Assembly: GCF_902805515.1 (NCBI RefSeq)
Contig: NZ_CADCTE010000008.1
Span: forward strand, 1-58,964
Source of the DNA: an uncultured Arthrobacter sp.
GTDB lineage: Bacteria > Actinomycetota > Actinomycetes > Actinomycetales > Micrococcaceae
DNA: 58,964 nt
Direction of reading: 5' to 3'
Position 1 is the stretch's first letter; each line of letters opens with the position of its first letter. Both the position numbers and the translations under genes were made by a program. Positions 8,513-17,690 of the stretch are shown in pieces. The notes beneath the pieces were generated by a model, which did not search any database, was not told the DNA's origin, and was given only the letters and a program-made list of their open reading frames with translations.

Positions 8513-9277
8513 ATGGACCAGCACGCTCTTCCCACGGCCGTCCTCTCCCGCCTGCGGGAAGCGACCTCGCCGCGCCTCGTCTGGTACGGCCCCGACGGCC
8601 GCATCGAACTGTCGGGCAGGGTGTTCGACAACTGGGTCGCGAAAACAGCGAACCTGCTCGTTGAGGAACTCGACGCCGAGGCCGGTACGCGCGTCGAGCT
8701 CGACCTGCCGGTTCACTGGAAGTCCCTGGTGTGGGCGCTGGCCTGCTGGCAGGTGGGGGCGGTCCTGGTCCCTCCATCCGCTCCGCCGGGAGCCGATCCC
8801 GGCCCGGCAGCAGGCGCCGACCTTGTGGTGACCTCGGCCGAGCGGGAGGTGGCCCCGCCGGCGGTGCAGGTGGCCGTCGCCCTTGGCGCGCTGGCCCTGC
8901 GCTGGCCCGCTCCGCTGCCGGCGGGGGCGGTCGACTACGCCGCCGAGGTGCGTTCCTACGGCGACTACTTCGCCGACGCCGTGGCGCAGGACGCCTCCAC
9001 CGTCCTGTTCGACGGTGCCGGACCGGACGGCGCCGGGCCGGCGGATCCCCTGACGGTCGCCGGGCTGAACCGGCTGTATGCGGCGGCGCCTGAGCCAACC
9101 GGTGTCGTGCTCCTGGGAGCGGACACGTCCCTGTCCCGGGCCCTCGCGGCGGCACTTGCGGTCTGGAGCGTCGACGGGACCCTCGTCGTCGTCCATCCGG
9201 AGGTTCCAATCACGCAGAGCCTGCTCGACGGCGAACGCGTGGGCGCCCGGGCGGCCTTCGCCCCGGACGCAGGCTGA
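8513..9277 (+). CDS. TIGR03089 family protein
   Basis: A 254-residue actinobacterial protein resembling the N-terminal part of AMP-binding (acyl-CoA synthetase-like) enzymes, with no complete adenylation domain. Seen: PRLVWYGPDGRIELSGRVFD near residue 22, NWVAKTANLLVEELDAEAG, LPVHWKSLVWALACWQVGA, then an alternating hydrophobic region. The ATP-binding and adenylating motifs of the full superfamily are absent, so it is probably not an active ligase. ATG 8513 has GGAGA seven bases upstream. It is divergent from whiB and convergent with the GtrA gene. Function unknown. Confidence 0.8.
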   Translation: MDQHALPTAVLSRLREATSPRLVWYGPDGRIELSGRVFDNWVAKTANLLVEELDAEAGTRVELDLPVHWKSLVWALACWQVGAVLVPPSAPPGADPGPAAGADLVVTSAEREVAPPAVQVAVALGALALRWPAPLPAGAVDYAAEVRSYGDYFADAVAQDASTVLFDGAGPDGAGPADPLTVAGLNRLYAAAPEPTGVVLLGADTSLSRALAAALAVWSVDGTLVVVHPEVPITQSLLDGERVGARAAFAPDAG

Positions 9278-9295
9278 GGCAGGGCCGGGAACGGG

Positions 9296-9853
9296 CTACT
9301 TCGGGTCCGGATCCCCGGTGCCGATGCGGACGTTTCCGGCAGCCCCCGCCTCGGGCAGGGTGCCGGTGTGAACGTGCAGGAGCTCGTGGTCCTGGCTGAA
9401 GTTCGGGTCAGCATCGAGTTCGACATTGAAGACCCAGAACCGGTAGGCCACGAAACGCACGGCGGTCGCGAGCACCGTGCCCGCGATGCCGGCGAGGAAC
9501 AGCAGGTTGGGATCGAGGATCCCGAAGGGGTACTTGGCGAGCCACACGCAGCCGGCGGCGATGCCCATTCCAATCACGTTGATCAGGACGAACATCGAGA
9601 ATTCGCGCAGCGGGTTGGGCTGCCTGCGGTGGCGGAAGGTCCAGTAGCGGTTGGCGACCCAGGCGAAAAGGGTCGCCACGGAGGCGGACACCAGACGGGC
9701 CTTGACCTCGCTGCCGGCCATCGGGCCGTGGATCAGCCACCAGAACATCCCGTTGTCTATGACAAACGCCACTCCTCCAACGGCCCCGAATTTGGCCAGT
9801 TCCCGCCAGAAGAGGGAGACGAGGCCCCGGATGCGTTCCATAACTGCTGACAT
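9296..9853 (-). CDS. GtrA family membrane protein
   Basis: A 185-residue polytopic protein of the GtrA/DPMS type, which moves or supports lipid-linked sugars in the membrane. Four hydrophobic segments are visible, starting with FGAVGGVAFVIDNGMFWWLI near residue 25 and the motif ANRYWTFRHRRQ near residue 80, both family hallmarks. ATG 9853 is preceded by GGAGG four bases upstream, which fixes the start over a longer reading from 9871. In mycobacteria a GtrA gene also lies beside purK. A substrate cannot be assigned. Confidence 0.88.
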   Translation of the reverse strand: MSAVMERIRGLVSLFWRELAKFGAVGGVAFVIDNGMFWWLIHGPMAGSEVKARLVSASVATLFAWVANRYWTFRHRRQPNPLREFSMFVLINVIGMGIAAGCVWLAKYPFGILDPNLLFLAGIAGTVLATAVRFVAYRFWVFNVELDADPNFSQDHELLHVHTGTLPEAGAAGNVRIGTGDPDPK

Positions 9854-9872
9854 GTGACCTCCGCGGTCCAAG

Positions 9873-9882
9873 GGTAATTACC
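9873..9882. promoter_or_regulatory. GGTAATTACC palindrome upstream of gtrA
   Basis: A perfect ten-base palindrome 20 bases upstream of the GtrA start, in the 219-base divergent gap with purK. It could be an operator. The rest of the gap shows only the purK -10-like TACCCT at 10061-10066. Confidence 0.3.
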
Positions 9883-10060
9883 GTCCACCGCAGAGCGTCG
9901 GGCTCGCCACTGCAGGCGGCCCGGCGGAACACCGGGCGGCGTCCCGCTCCGCGCCGGCGCGTGGCGTACGAGCCCTCATCTTACGGTCCAAACCTGTGCG
10001 TTTCCTACCTCTTCGGCTCCGTCCTGCCCCCCGCATCCCAGCGATGGCTGCGCTGGTAGG

Positions 10061-10066
10061 TACCCT
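10061..10066 (+). promoter_or_regulatory. -10 box of a probable leaderless purK promoter
   Basis: TACCCT lies exactly six bases before the GTG start of purK, with no purine-rich ribosome-binding site between. This is the spacing at which transcription begins at or next to the start codon. The -35 element is not recognisable. Confidence 0.45.
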
Positions 10067-10072
10067 GAGATA

Positions 10073-11242
10073 GTGACTTTTCCCGTAATTGGCGTAGTGG
10101 GCGGTGGCCAGCTGGCCCGCATGATGGCAGCGCCGGCGATTGAGCTCGGCCTCGAACTGAGGGTCCTGGCAGAGGGGCCCGGCGTGTCGGCCGTGGCCGC
10201 CGTCGCCTCGTCAACCGTCGGCGACTACACCGATCTCCAGGCGCTGCGCGAGTTCGCCGCAGGGGTCGATGTGCTCACCTTCGACCACGAGCACGTGCCC
10301 GGGGAGCTGCTGGAGCAGCTCACCGCCGAAGGCGTCAATGTGCAGCCGCGCCCCTCGGCCCTCGCCCATGCGCAGGACAAGCTGCGGATGCGCCGCGCGG
10401 TCGAGGACCTCGGCCTGCCCAACCCACGCTGGGCCCCCGTCGCCGACCTCGGCGCCCTTGAGGCCTTCGGCCGCACCGCCGGCTGGCCCGTGGTCCTGAA
10501 GACCCCCCGCGGCGGCTATGACGGCAAGGGCGTCCTCGTCCTGGAGACGCCCGCGGACCTCCCCCGGGCCGCCGACTGGTTCGGAGCGGGCGACCTCCTC
10601 GCGGAGCAGTTCGTGCCGTTCGAGCGCGAGCTGTCGGTCCTCGTGGCACGCACACCGTCGGGCCGGACCCGGGCCTGGCCCGTCGTTCACTCGATCCAGG
10701 TCGCCAGCGTCTGCGACGAGGTCATCGCACCGGCGCAGGGGCTCGACCCCTCGGTGGCGGCCGCCGCCACCAAGGCGGCGCTGCGGCTCGCCGAGGCGCT
10801 GGAAGTGACCGGAGTGATGGCCGTTGAACTCTTCGAAACGCCCGCTTCCCCCGCCGGCTTCCTGATCAATGAACTGGCAATGCGCCCCCACAACTCGGGG
10901 CACTGGACGATGGACGGCTCCGTCACCGGCCAGTTCGAACAGCACCTGCGCGCCGTCCTCGACCTTCCGCTCGGGGACACCTCCCCGACCGGGCCGGTCG
11001 TGGTGATGAAGAACTACCTGGGCGGGGCCAACACCGACATTTTCGGCGCCTACGCCGAGGCCCTCGCCGCGGAACCGTCGGCTAAAGTGCACTTCTACGG
11101 CAAAGAGGTGCGCCCCGGCCGCAAGATCGGCCACGTGAACGTCGTTGCCGCGGCGGGTGAGGACCTCAAGACGGTTCGGGCCCGCGCCGGCAGGACCGCT
11201 GCGATCCTGCGCGACGGCACCGATTCCTGGAAGGAAAAATAG
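10073..11242 (+). CDS. purK: 5-(carboxyamino)imidazole ribonucleotide synthase
   Basis: ATP-grasp enzyme of purine synthesis: it carboxylates aminoimidazole ribonucleotide with bicarbonate to N5-CAIR. 389 residues, normal for the family. The N-terminal Rossmann-like part has [27 protein letters not shown] and [16 protein letters not shown] follow; the ATP-grasp core has [13 protein letters not shown], and the metal site lies around [18 protein letters not shown]. The start is GTG 10073. The stop overlaps the purE start by one base (TAGTG), so purK and purE are co-translated and act in sequence. Confidence 0.96.
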   Translation: MTFPVIGVVGGGQLARMMAAPAIELGLELRVLAEGPGVSAVAAVASSTVGDYTDLQALREFAAGVDVLTFDHEHVPGELLEQLTAEGVNVQPRPSALAHAQDKLRMRRAVEDLGLPNPRWAPVADLGALEAFGRTAGWPVVLKTPRGGYDGKGVLVLETPADLPRAADWFGAGDLLAEQFVPFERELSVLVARTPSGRTRAWPVVHSIQVASVCDEVIAPAQGLDPSVAAAATKAALRLAEALEVTGVMAVELFETPASPAGFLINELAMRPHNSGHWTMDGSVTGQFEQHLRAVLDLPLGDTSPTGPVVVMKNYLGGANTDIFGAYAEALAAEPSAKVHFYGKEVRPGRKIGHVNVVAAAGEDLKTVRARAGRTAAILRDGTDSWKEK

Positions 11243-11772
11243 TGATCAACCCCCTGGTGGGACTGGTGATGGGTTCGGATTCGGACTGGCCCGTCATGGA
11301 GCAGGCGGCCGCGGCCCTCGACGAGTTCGGGATCGCCTACGAGGCCGACGTCGTTTCGGCGCACCGGATGCCCGTGGAAATGATCGAGTACGGCCGGCAG
11401 GCGCACGACCGCGGGCTGCGCGTCCTGATCGCCGGAGCCGGCGGAGCCGCGCACCTGCCCGGGATGCTCGCCTCCGTCACCCCGCTGCCGGTGATCGGTG
11501 TGCCCGTCCCGCTGAAGTACCTCGACGGCATGGACTCGCTGCTCTCCATCGTCCAGATGCCCGCGGGTGTGCCCGTGGCCACCGTCTCGATCGGCGGAGC
11601 CCGCAACGCGGGACTGCTCGCCGCCCGCATCCTCGCCGCCGGTGAGGGCGACACCGCCGAAAGGCTGAGGGCCCAGCTCGTCTCCTTCGCAGCGGAGCTG
11701 AAAGAGACGGCCACGGCGAAGGGCGCCGCCCTGCGCGGGCGGACTGCCCGCCGGGCGACGGAGACCCCATGA
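11242..11772 (+). CDS. purE: N5-carboxyaminoimidazole ribonucleotide mutase
   Basis: Class I PurE moves the carboxyl group of N5-CAIR to give CAIR, the step after PurK. 176 residues. Seen: [18 protein letters not shown] near the start, [34 protein letters not shown], and [20 protein letters not shown]; the catalytic His of SAHRMP is present. GTG 11242 overlaps the purK stop, and the purE stop overlaps the next start as ATGA. The C-terminal 25 residues are charged and beyond the usual core. Confidence 0.96.
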   Translation: MINPLVGLVMGSDSDWPVMEQAAAALDEFGIAYEADVVSAHRMPVEMIEYGRQAHDRGLRVLIAGAGGAAHLPGMLASVTPLPVIGVPVPLKYLDGMDSLLSIVQMPAGVPVATVSIGGARNAGLLAARILAAGEGDTAERLRAQLVSFAAELKETATAKGAALRGRTARRATETP

Positions 11773-13349
11773 TCGACAACCCCAGTGCCTCCACCCCCGC
11801 GCGGGGCGTCCGCGGACAGCTCACCGATCCGGTGCGCTATCCCCAGTCGGCCCCGCCCGAGGTACGGACCAAGCGTGCCTTCTTCCTGCTCGTCCTGACG
11901 CTGTTCCTCCCCGGTTCGGCCCAGATCGTCGCCGGTGACCGGCGCCTCGGCCGCCGGGCGCTCCGGGTCACCTTCACCGTCTGGGTCCTGGCCATCGCCG
12001 GGGCCGTCCTGGCCGCCTCGAACCGGCAGATCCTCGTGACCCTCGTGACCCACCGGCTGTGGTCGCTGCTGCTGATCGCCGTGCTGCTGGCGCTGGCCGC
12101 CGGCTGGGCGTTCCTGTTCATCAACACGCTGCGGATCATCTGCCTGCCGCTGCTTGAGCGCGGAGTGCGGCCCCTGGTGGCGGCTGCCCTGGCCGGCGTC
12201 ATGTTCGTCACCAGCGGCTCGCTCGCCTACGGCGCCTACCTCCTGGGGCTGGGCCAGTCCACCGTCGGCTCGATCTTCCAGGCCGGGCCGGCCTTCGAAC
12301 CCGTCGACGGCCGCTACAACTTCCTGCTGATGGGAGGCGACGCCGGGGAGGACCGCACCGGACGCCGCCCCGACAGCATCTCCGTCATCAGCGTCGACGC
12401 CAAGACCGGGGCGACGATCACCTTCAGCATTCCGCGGAACTTCCAGAACGCTCCGTTCCCGGAGGATTCGCCCCTGCGGGAGGTGTACCCCGACGGTTAC
12501 AACTGCGGCGACGAGTGCATCATCAACAGCCTCTACACCACGGTGTCCCAGAACTACGCCGACCTCTACCCGGACAGCAAGGATCCCGGCGCCGAGGCCA
12601 TGATGGACGCCGCGTCCGGAGTGCTTGGGCTCGAGGTGCAGGGCTACCTCCTCGTCGACCTCAACGGCTTCGAGGAGCTCATCGACGCAATGGGCGGCAT
12701 CCGCATCGACGCCGGCGGCTGGGTCCCCATTTCGGGCCCCGACATCCCCGGCACCGACCCGGTGCGCCACTACCCGCCCGAGGGCTGGATCCCGCCGGGA
12801 GTCCAGACCCTCGACGGCTTCCACGCCCTCTGGTACGCCCGGTCGCGCGAGTTCGTCACCGACTATGACCGCATCTCGCGGCAGCAGTGCGTGCAGCAGG
12901 CCATGATCGCCCAGCTCGACCCGGCGACGCTGCTCACCCATTTCCAGGCGATCGCCGCGGCCGGCACCCAGGTCGTCGAGACCGACATCCCCCAGGACCA
13001 GCTCGGAAGCTTCGTGGACCTGGCGCTGAAGGCCAAGGAGCACGAGACGCGCCGCCTGACCATCGGCCCACCGGACTTCGGCACCCCCGCCGACAACTTC
13101 GTCACCTACCCCGACTTCGACGAGATCCACTCCCGCGTCCAGCAGGAGCTCGCCGCGGCCTCCGGAACCGATGCCGGAGCCGCCGGGGAACTGCCCGGTC
13201 TTGAGCGCGCCGGCCTGACCACCGTGCTGCCTGCACAGACCACGGATCCGGGCATCACCCAGGAGTACCTCGACCAGCTCGCCGCCATCGGCGACGACGC
13301 CACCCTGAGCACCCTGCTGGCCAACAACGGGGAATGCTCCCCGGCCTGA
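11769..13349 (+). CDS. LytR-CpsA-Psr (LCP) family wall-polymer ligase
   Basis: LCP proteins attach glycopolymers (arabinogalactan or teichoic-type) to peptidoglycan from undecaprenyl carriers, outside the membrane. 526 residues. Unlike short LCPs it has three or four hydrophobic segments in residues 35-175, then the LCP domain: [20 protein letters not shown] near residue 190 with its phosphate-binding Arg and Asp, [19 protein letters not shown], the conserved [11 protein letters not shown], and [18 protein letters not shown] 11769 overlaps the purE stop (ATGA). The position matches mycobacterial cpsA near purE/purK. Confidence 0.92.
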   Translation: MIDNPSASTPARGVRGQLTDPVRYPQSAPPEVRTKRAFFLLVLTLFLPGSAQIVAGDRRLGRRALRVTFTVWVLAIAGAVLAASNRQILVTLVTHRLWSLLLIAVLLALAAGWAFLFINTLRIICLPLLERGVRPLVAAALAGVMFVTSGSLAYGAYLLGLGQSTVGSIFQAGPAFEPVDGRYNFLLMGGDAGEDRTGRRPDSISVISVDAKTGATITFSIPRNFQNAPFPEDSPLREVYPDGYNCGDECIINSLYTTVSQNYADLYPDSKDPGAEAMMDAASGVLGLEVQGYLLVDLNGFEELIDAMGGIRIDAGGWVPISGPDIPGTDPVRHYPPEGWIPPGVQTLDGFHALWYARSREFVTDYDRISRQQCVQQAMIAQLDPATLLTHFQAIAAAGTQVVETDIPQDQLGSFVDLALKAKEHETRRLTIGPPDFGTPADNFVTYPDFDEIHSRVQQELAAASGTDAGAAGELPGLERAGLTTVLPAQTTDPGITQEYLDQLAAIGDDATLSTLLANNGECSPA

Positions 13350-13369
13350 CCCCGACGAAGAGGAGCGCC

Positions 13370-14668
13370 ATGTACCTGCTCGAGAACACCATCCGGCCCT
13401 ATGCGTGGGGCTCCCGGACCGCGATCGCCGAGCTCCTGGGCAGGGCGCCCTCCGGCGGGCCGGAGGCCGAACTGTGGATCGGCGCCCACCCCGGGGCGCC
13501 GTCCGTTGCGGAACTGCCGGACGGACGCTCCCCGCTGGACGCGGTCATCGATGCCGACACCGACGCAACCCTGGGCGCGGAGGTGGCGGCACGTTTCGGG
13601 CGCCGGCTCCCCTACCTGATGAAGGTGCTCGCCGCCGGGTCGGCGCTCTCGCTGCAGGTGCACCCCAGCACCGCGCAGGCCGAGGCGGGCTTCGACGCCG
13701 AGGAGAGCGCCGGCGTCCCGGCGGACGCGCCGGAGCGCAACTACAAGGACCGCAGCGCCAAGCCCGAGATGGTGTTCGCCCTCTCCCCCTTCGAGGCGCT
13801 GTGCGGGTTCCGGCCGCTGGCCGAAGCCGCCGCCGTCTTCGCCCACCTCGAGACCCTGGTGGAGCCGGGCTCCGAGGAGGCCGAGGTGCTCGGCGCGGTG
13901 GCTGCGGAACTCGGCTCCGGCGACGCCGGGCTCCGGTCGGGCTTCGAGATGCTCCTCACCGCCCGTCCGGAGATCGTCGCGGCGGTCGAGGCGGCCGTGT
14001 CTGCCCCGCCGGAGGGGTCCGGGGATGCCGGTGACCCCCGCTTCACCCGGGACCTGGCCACCGTGGCCGAACTCGGCTCGCAGTACCCCGGCGATCCCGG
14101 CGTCCTGATCGCCCTGCTGCTCAACCGCGTCTCGCTGCAGCCCGGGGAGGTCCTCTACCTCCCTGCCGGGAACATCCATGCCTACCTCAGCGGGCTGGGC
14201 ATCGAGGTGATGGCCTCCTCGGACAATGTGCTCCGCGGCGGGCTGACCCCCAAGCACGTCGACACGCGCGAGCTCCTGAGGACCGTCGTGTTCGAGCCGC
14301 TCGCACCCCCGGCGCTGCAGCCCGAGCGCACTCTGCTCGGGCAGGAGTTGTACCGCCCGCCGTTCGCGGAGTTCCAGCTTCAGCGCATCGCCCTCGACCC
14401 GGTCTCCGGGCCCGGGCAGGAGGGAAGCATGGCCCCCTCCCACGTTCCGCTGGCGCAGCACGGGCCCACGGTGGTCCTCGCCGTCTCCGGCTCGATCCTG
14501 ATCGACTCCCCCGCCTCGGACCTGCTGCTGACCCGGGGCCAGAGCGCCTTCATCCCCGCCGGGGAGGCGCCGGTCCTGGTGCGGCCGGCCGGGGAAAGCA
14601 CCGACGAGGGCGTCCTCGCCTTCGCCGTCACCGTCGGTGGAGACGCGGACGGAGTCGACGGCGCCTGA
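13370..14668 (+). CDS. manA: Mannose-6-phosphate isomerase, class I
   Basis: Zinc enzyme that interconverts fructose-6-phosphate and mannose-6-phosphate and so feeds GDP-mannose and mannolipid synthesis. 432 residues. Seen: NTIRPYAWGSRTAIAELLG at the start, the zinc ligands in LSLQVHPSTAQAEAGFD, KPEMVFALSPFEALCGFRPL, and LYLPAGNIHAYLSGLGIEV then NVLRGGLTPKHVD. ATG 13370 has GAGGAG six bases upstream; an earlier ATG at 13334 lies inside the LCP gene and lacks support. It is 20 bases downstream of the LCP gene and probably in the same transcript. Confidence 0.96.
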   Translation: MYLLENTIRPYAWGSRTAIAELLGRAPSGGPEAELWIGAHPGAPSVAELPDGRSPLDAVIDADTDATLGAEVAARFGRRLPYLMKVLAAGSALSLQVHPSTAQAEAGFDAEESAGVPADAPERNYKDRSAKPEMVFALSPFEALCGFRPLAEAAAVFAHLETLVEPGSEEAEVLGAVAAELGSGDAGLRSGFEMLLTARPEIVAAVEAAVSAPPEGSGDAGDPRFTRDLATVAELGSQYPGDPGVLIALLLNRVSLQPGEVLYLPAGNIHAYLSGLGIEVMASSDNVLRGGLTPKHVDTRELLRTVVFEPLAPPALQPERTLLGQELYRPPFAEFQLQRIALDPVSGPGQEGSMAPSHVPLAQHGPTVVLAVSGSILIDSPASDLLLTRGQSAFIPAGEAPVLVRPAGESTDEGVLAFAVTVGGDADGVDGA

Positions 14669-14692
14669 GTCCGGCGCCCGGCCGGGGCCCGG

Positions 14693-15718
14693 TCAGCGGC
14701 GCAGTTTGGCGGCCGCCGCGCCGACCAGCACCCGGCCGCCCCGCACCGCCGTCTTGGCCAGCGGCAGGGCCGACGCGAACACCGGGTACAGGGGCGAGAG
14801 CGCCTTGTCCCAGGTGCCCATCAGCTGGTCCTCGTGGCCGGCCCAGCCCATCTTGAACTTCGAGACGCCGTCGTTGAGGAGGCCGTTGAAGTCGTAGCGG
14901 GTGATCCCCCGGCGCTTCATCTCCTCGATGGCGAACCACTTCAGGGCGTAGTTCGCACGGAGCCGCTCGCCCTCCTCGGTCATCCCGCCGTACAGCTCAA
15001 AGGATGTGGCATCGCTGGCGGAGAGCCACAGGAAGGCCACCACCTCGGTGCCGCTGAAGGCCGCGTACACCGGGGAGGCTTCGCCCAGGTTGTCGAAGAT
15101 GTCGAAGTAGTAGGAGTCCTCGTGGATCCCGAAACCGGCCCGCTCGGCGGTCTGGCGGTAGACGGCCAGGCAGGCCGGCAGCTCCGCGCGGACGACCCGC
15201 CGGTAGTCGAGCGCCTCCCGGCCCGACTTGCGGATGTACTGGCGGTGCTTCTTGCTCATCCCCGCCAGCAGGTCCTCGGTGGACTGCGTGAGGTCAAGGA
15301 TCAGGGTGCGTCCGATCAGGATCGTATTGGCGCTGCGCTTCCAGCCGGCGGAGGCCAGCCGCGCCTCGACCGTACTGCCGGCCTCCCGGTCGGGTTCGAT
15401 CGAGAGCGCGACGGAGCCGTGGGCCGAGGAGACGTGCGCCGCCACGGCGTCGAGGACCTCGACCTCGCGGCCTTCGACTGACTGCGGTCCGCGCGGAATG
15501 TAGGCGAGGCTGCGCAGGGGGAACGGGAGCTTCCGCAGCAGCACCTGCGCCGAGCCGACCGTTGCGTCGCCGTCGCGCACCTCGACGCGCTCCACCGACC
15601 ACCCGTGGTCCGCCTTTGTCTGGCCCCACCCCCACAGCTGCTGGGGATGACCGGACAGGGCGTTCACACCGGCATCCCAGAGGGCGCGGTCAAGGCAGGG
15701 CGTTACGGAGAGGCTCAT
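14693..15718 (-). CDS. FemX/FemAB-type peptidoglycan aminoacyltransferase
   Basis: Tandem GNAT-fold protein, 341 residues, of the group that adds amino acids from aminoacyl-tRNA to the lipid II stem peptide (interpeptide bridge). Seen: SGHPQQLWGWGQTKADHGW near the start, SLAYIPRGPQS, then MSKKHRQYIRKSGREALDYR near residue 155, EDSYYFDIFDN, and YALKWFAIEEMKRRGITRYD with DFNGLLNDGVSKFKMGWAG, the typical C-terminal end of lipid II aminoacyltransferases. TAGAGT lies six bases before ATG 15718 with no ribosome-binding site, so it is probably leaderless. Which amino acid it adds is not visible. Confidence 0.87.
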   Translation of the reverse strand: MSLSVTPCLDRALWDAGVNALSGHPQQLWGWGQTKADHGWSVERVEVRDGDATVGSAQVLLRKLPFPLRSLAYIPRGPQSVEGREVEVLDAVAAHVSSAHGSVALSIEPDREAGSTVEARLASAGWKRSANTILIGRTLILDLTQSTEDLLAGMSKKHRQYIRKSGREALDYRRVVRAELPACLAVYRQTAERAGFGIHEDSYYFDIFDNLGEASPVYAAFSGTEVVAFLWLSASDATSFELYGGMTEEGERLRANYALKWFAIEEMKRRGITRYDFNGLLNDGVSKFKMGWAGHEDQLMGTWDKALSPLYPVFASALPLAKTAVRGGRVLVGAAAAKLRR

Positions 15719-15773
15719 GGGCCAACTCTATCGGGACGGCACCCCGGGTCGGCGCCGTCCGGGCCACCCCCAT

Positions 15774-15894
15774 CGAGAGTGCAGCACCGACCGCGCAGCC
15801 ACCCCCGGCACCGTTCCTACCGCACTCTCGGGGCCGACGGTGCCCTCCGGCCGCAGGAGTTCGGGCGCGCTTACGGGTGTGACAAGAGACACCC
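15774..15894. promoter_or_regulatory. Two inverted repeats in the femX / BCCT divergent region
   Basis: A nine-base perfect inverted repeat (CGAGAGTGC at 15774-15782, GCACTCTCG at 15832-15840) spans 67 bases, and a second one (GGGTGT at 15875-15880, ACACCC at 15889-15894) lies about 40 bases before the BCCT promoter. The second has the size of a dimer operator and may control the transporter. No protein can be named. Confidence 0.35.
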
Positions 15895-15945
15895 AGAGGC
15901 GGCTCCGGGCAAGCCCGCGGCGTACCCGCGCGTAGGCTGGAAAGT

Positions 15946-17685
15946 ATGCTTAGAACCGCCGCACGATCTGAAGGACCACCCGGACAGCACGACACACCGG
16001 CTACCGACCTCCCCGAATCCAGCCTCGATGCCGGCCCGGCTCCCGCCCTGCCGGAACCCGACCCAGCCTCCGCCGCAGGCTCCGCCCGGCTTGACCGGCC
16101 GGTGTTCTTCACCGCCCTCGGCGTCGTCACCGCACTCGTTTTGGCCGCGGCGATCTTCCCGTCGGAATTCACCGACGTCACCGCCGCCGTCCTCGCCGGC
16201 CTCGTCACCAACTTCGGCTGGGCCTTCGTGGCGACCGCTACCGGCTTTGTCGCCTTCGCCCTCTTCCTCGTCTTCAGCCGGTACGGCAGGATCCGGCTCG
16301 GCCGGGACGACGAGAAACCCCGCTACTCGACGCTGTCCTGGATCGCCATGATGTTCAGCGCCGGAATGGGCATCGGCCTGATGTTCTACGGCGTCACCGA
16401 GCCCATCTCCCACTACCTGACGCCGCCCGTTGAGGGCATCGAACCGGGCAGCCCGGCCGCCGCCCGCCAGGCCATGAACTACACGCTGTTCCACTGGGCC
16501 ATCCACCCGTGGGCCATCTATGCGGTCGTCGGCCTGGCCCTCGCCTACTCCGCCTACCGCAAGGGCCGCGGAGCCGGCTTCAGCGGCGCGTTCCTCCCTC
16601 TGTTCCGCGGCAGGCCGGCCCCCGGCGCGCTGCGCGCCATCGACGTCTTCGCCATCTTCGCCACGCTCTTCGGATCGGCCACCTCCCTGGGCCTCGGCGT
16701 GATGCAGATCAACGGCGGCCTCACCGAGGTCTTCGGCACCGGAAGCAGCCTCGGTCTGCAGATCGGCATCATCGCCCTGCTGACGATCTGCTTCGTCATC
16801 TCCGCCGTCAGCGGCATCAGCCGCGGCATCAAGTGGCTCTCCAACGGCAATATGATCCTCGCCCTGGCCCTGCTGTTCTTCCTCTTCGTCGTCGGACCCA
16901 CGGTGTTCATCCTTGAACTGATTCCCGCCTCCGCCGGCAGCTACCTCGTCAGCCTGCCGCAGATGGCCTCGCGCACCGGGGCGTTCGGCGGCCATGAGTG
17001 GCTCTCCACCTGGACCATCTTCTACTGGGCCTGGTGGGTCTCCTGGACCCCCTTCGTCGGCTCTTTCCTCGCCAAGATCTCCCGCGGGCGCACCATCCGG
17101 GAGTTCGTGATCGGCGTCGTCGCGGTGCCCAGCGCCATCAGCGTCCTCTGGTTCAGCGTCTGGGGCGGGACCGCCATCACCGCACAGGACTCGGGCACCG
17201 ACATCGCGGCCGCGAACGCCGAAAGCCAGGAGTCGGCGATGTTCGCCCTGCTGGCCGACTACCCGCTGGCGGCCATCACGTCCGTCGTCGTGGTGCTCCT
17301 CGTCGCCGTGTTCTTCATTTCCGGCGCCGACGCCTCCTACATCGTCCTCGGCTCGCTGTCCTCCTTCGGCGCGGCCGTGCCGCCGAAGTGGATCACCGTG
17401 CTGTGGGGACTGCTCACGGGGGCGGTGGCGGCCACCCTGCTCTGGGTGGGAAGCCTGCAGGCCCTGCAGACGCTGACCATCATCGCCGCCGCGCCGTTCC
17501 TGCTCATCATGATCGGCCTGTGCGCGGCGCTGATGATGGACCTGGTCCGGGACCCTGCCGTGACGGGCGCCCGCCCGTCGTCGCTGCGCGAGGCCCGACA
17601 GCGGCGCACCCGCCCGGCGTCCCTCCGTGAAGCCCGGCAGCGGCGCGCCCGGCTCCTCCGCGGCCGCCGGCGGCAGCTGCAGTAA
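15946..17685 (+). CDS. BCCT family betaine/carnitine/choline transporter
   Basis: Twelve-segment secondary transporter that takes up betaine-type osmolytes with sodium or protons. 579 residues. Seen: MMFSAGMGIGLMFYGVTEPI near residue 140 (glycine-rich TM4 segment), FHWAIHPWAIYAVVGLALAY, and WAWWVSWTPFVGSFLAKISR near residue 365, the tryptophan-rich BCCT signature. The first 45 residues are a Pro/Ala-rich cytoplasmic tail; the last 45 are basic and contain the repeat SLREARQRR twice, which in related carriers could sense osmotic strength. TAGGCT lies seven bases before the ATG, with GGAAAG between. Confidence 0.94.
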   Translation: MLRTAARSEGPPGQHDTPATDLPESSLDAGPAPALPEPDPASAAGSARLDRPVFFTALGVVTALVLAAAIFPSEFTDVTAAVLAGLVTNFGWAFVATATGFVAFALFLVFSRYGRIRLGRDDEKPRYSTLSWIAMMFSAGMGIGLMFYGVTEPISHYLTPPVEGIEPGSPAAARQAMNYTLFHWAIHPWAIYAVVGLALAYSAYRKGRGAGFSGAFLPLFRGRPAPGALRAIDVFAIFATLFGSATSLGLGVMQINGGLTEVFGTGSSLGLQIGIIALLTICFVISAVSGISRGIKWLSNGNMILALALLFFLFVVGPTVFILELIPASAGSYLVSLPQMASRTGAFGGHEWLSTWTIFYWAWWVSWTPFVGSFLAKISRGRTIREFVIGVVAVPSAISVLWFSVWGGTAITAQDSGTDIAAANAESQESAMFALLADYPLAAITSVVVVLLVAVFFISGADASYIVLGSLSSFGAAVPPKWITVLWGLLTGAVAATLLWVGSLQALQTLTIIAAAPFLLIMIGLCAALMMDLVRDPAVTGARPSSLREARQRRTRPASLREARQRRARLLRGRRRQLQ

Positions 17686-17690
17686 GCGCG

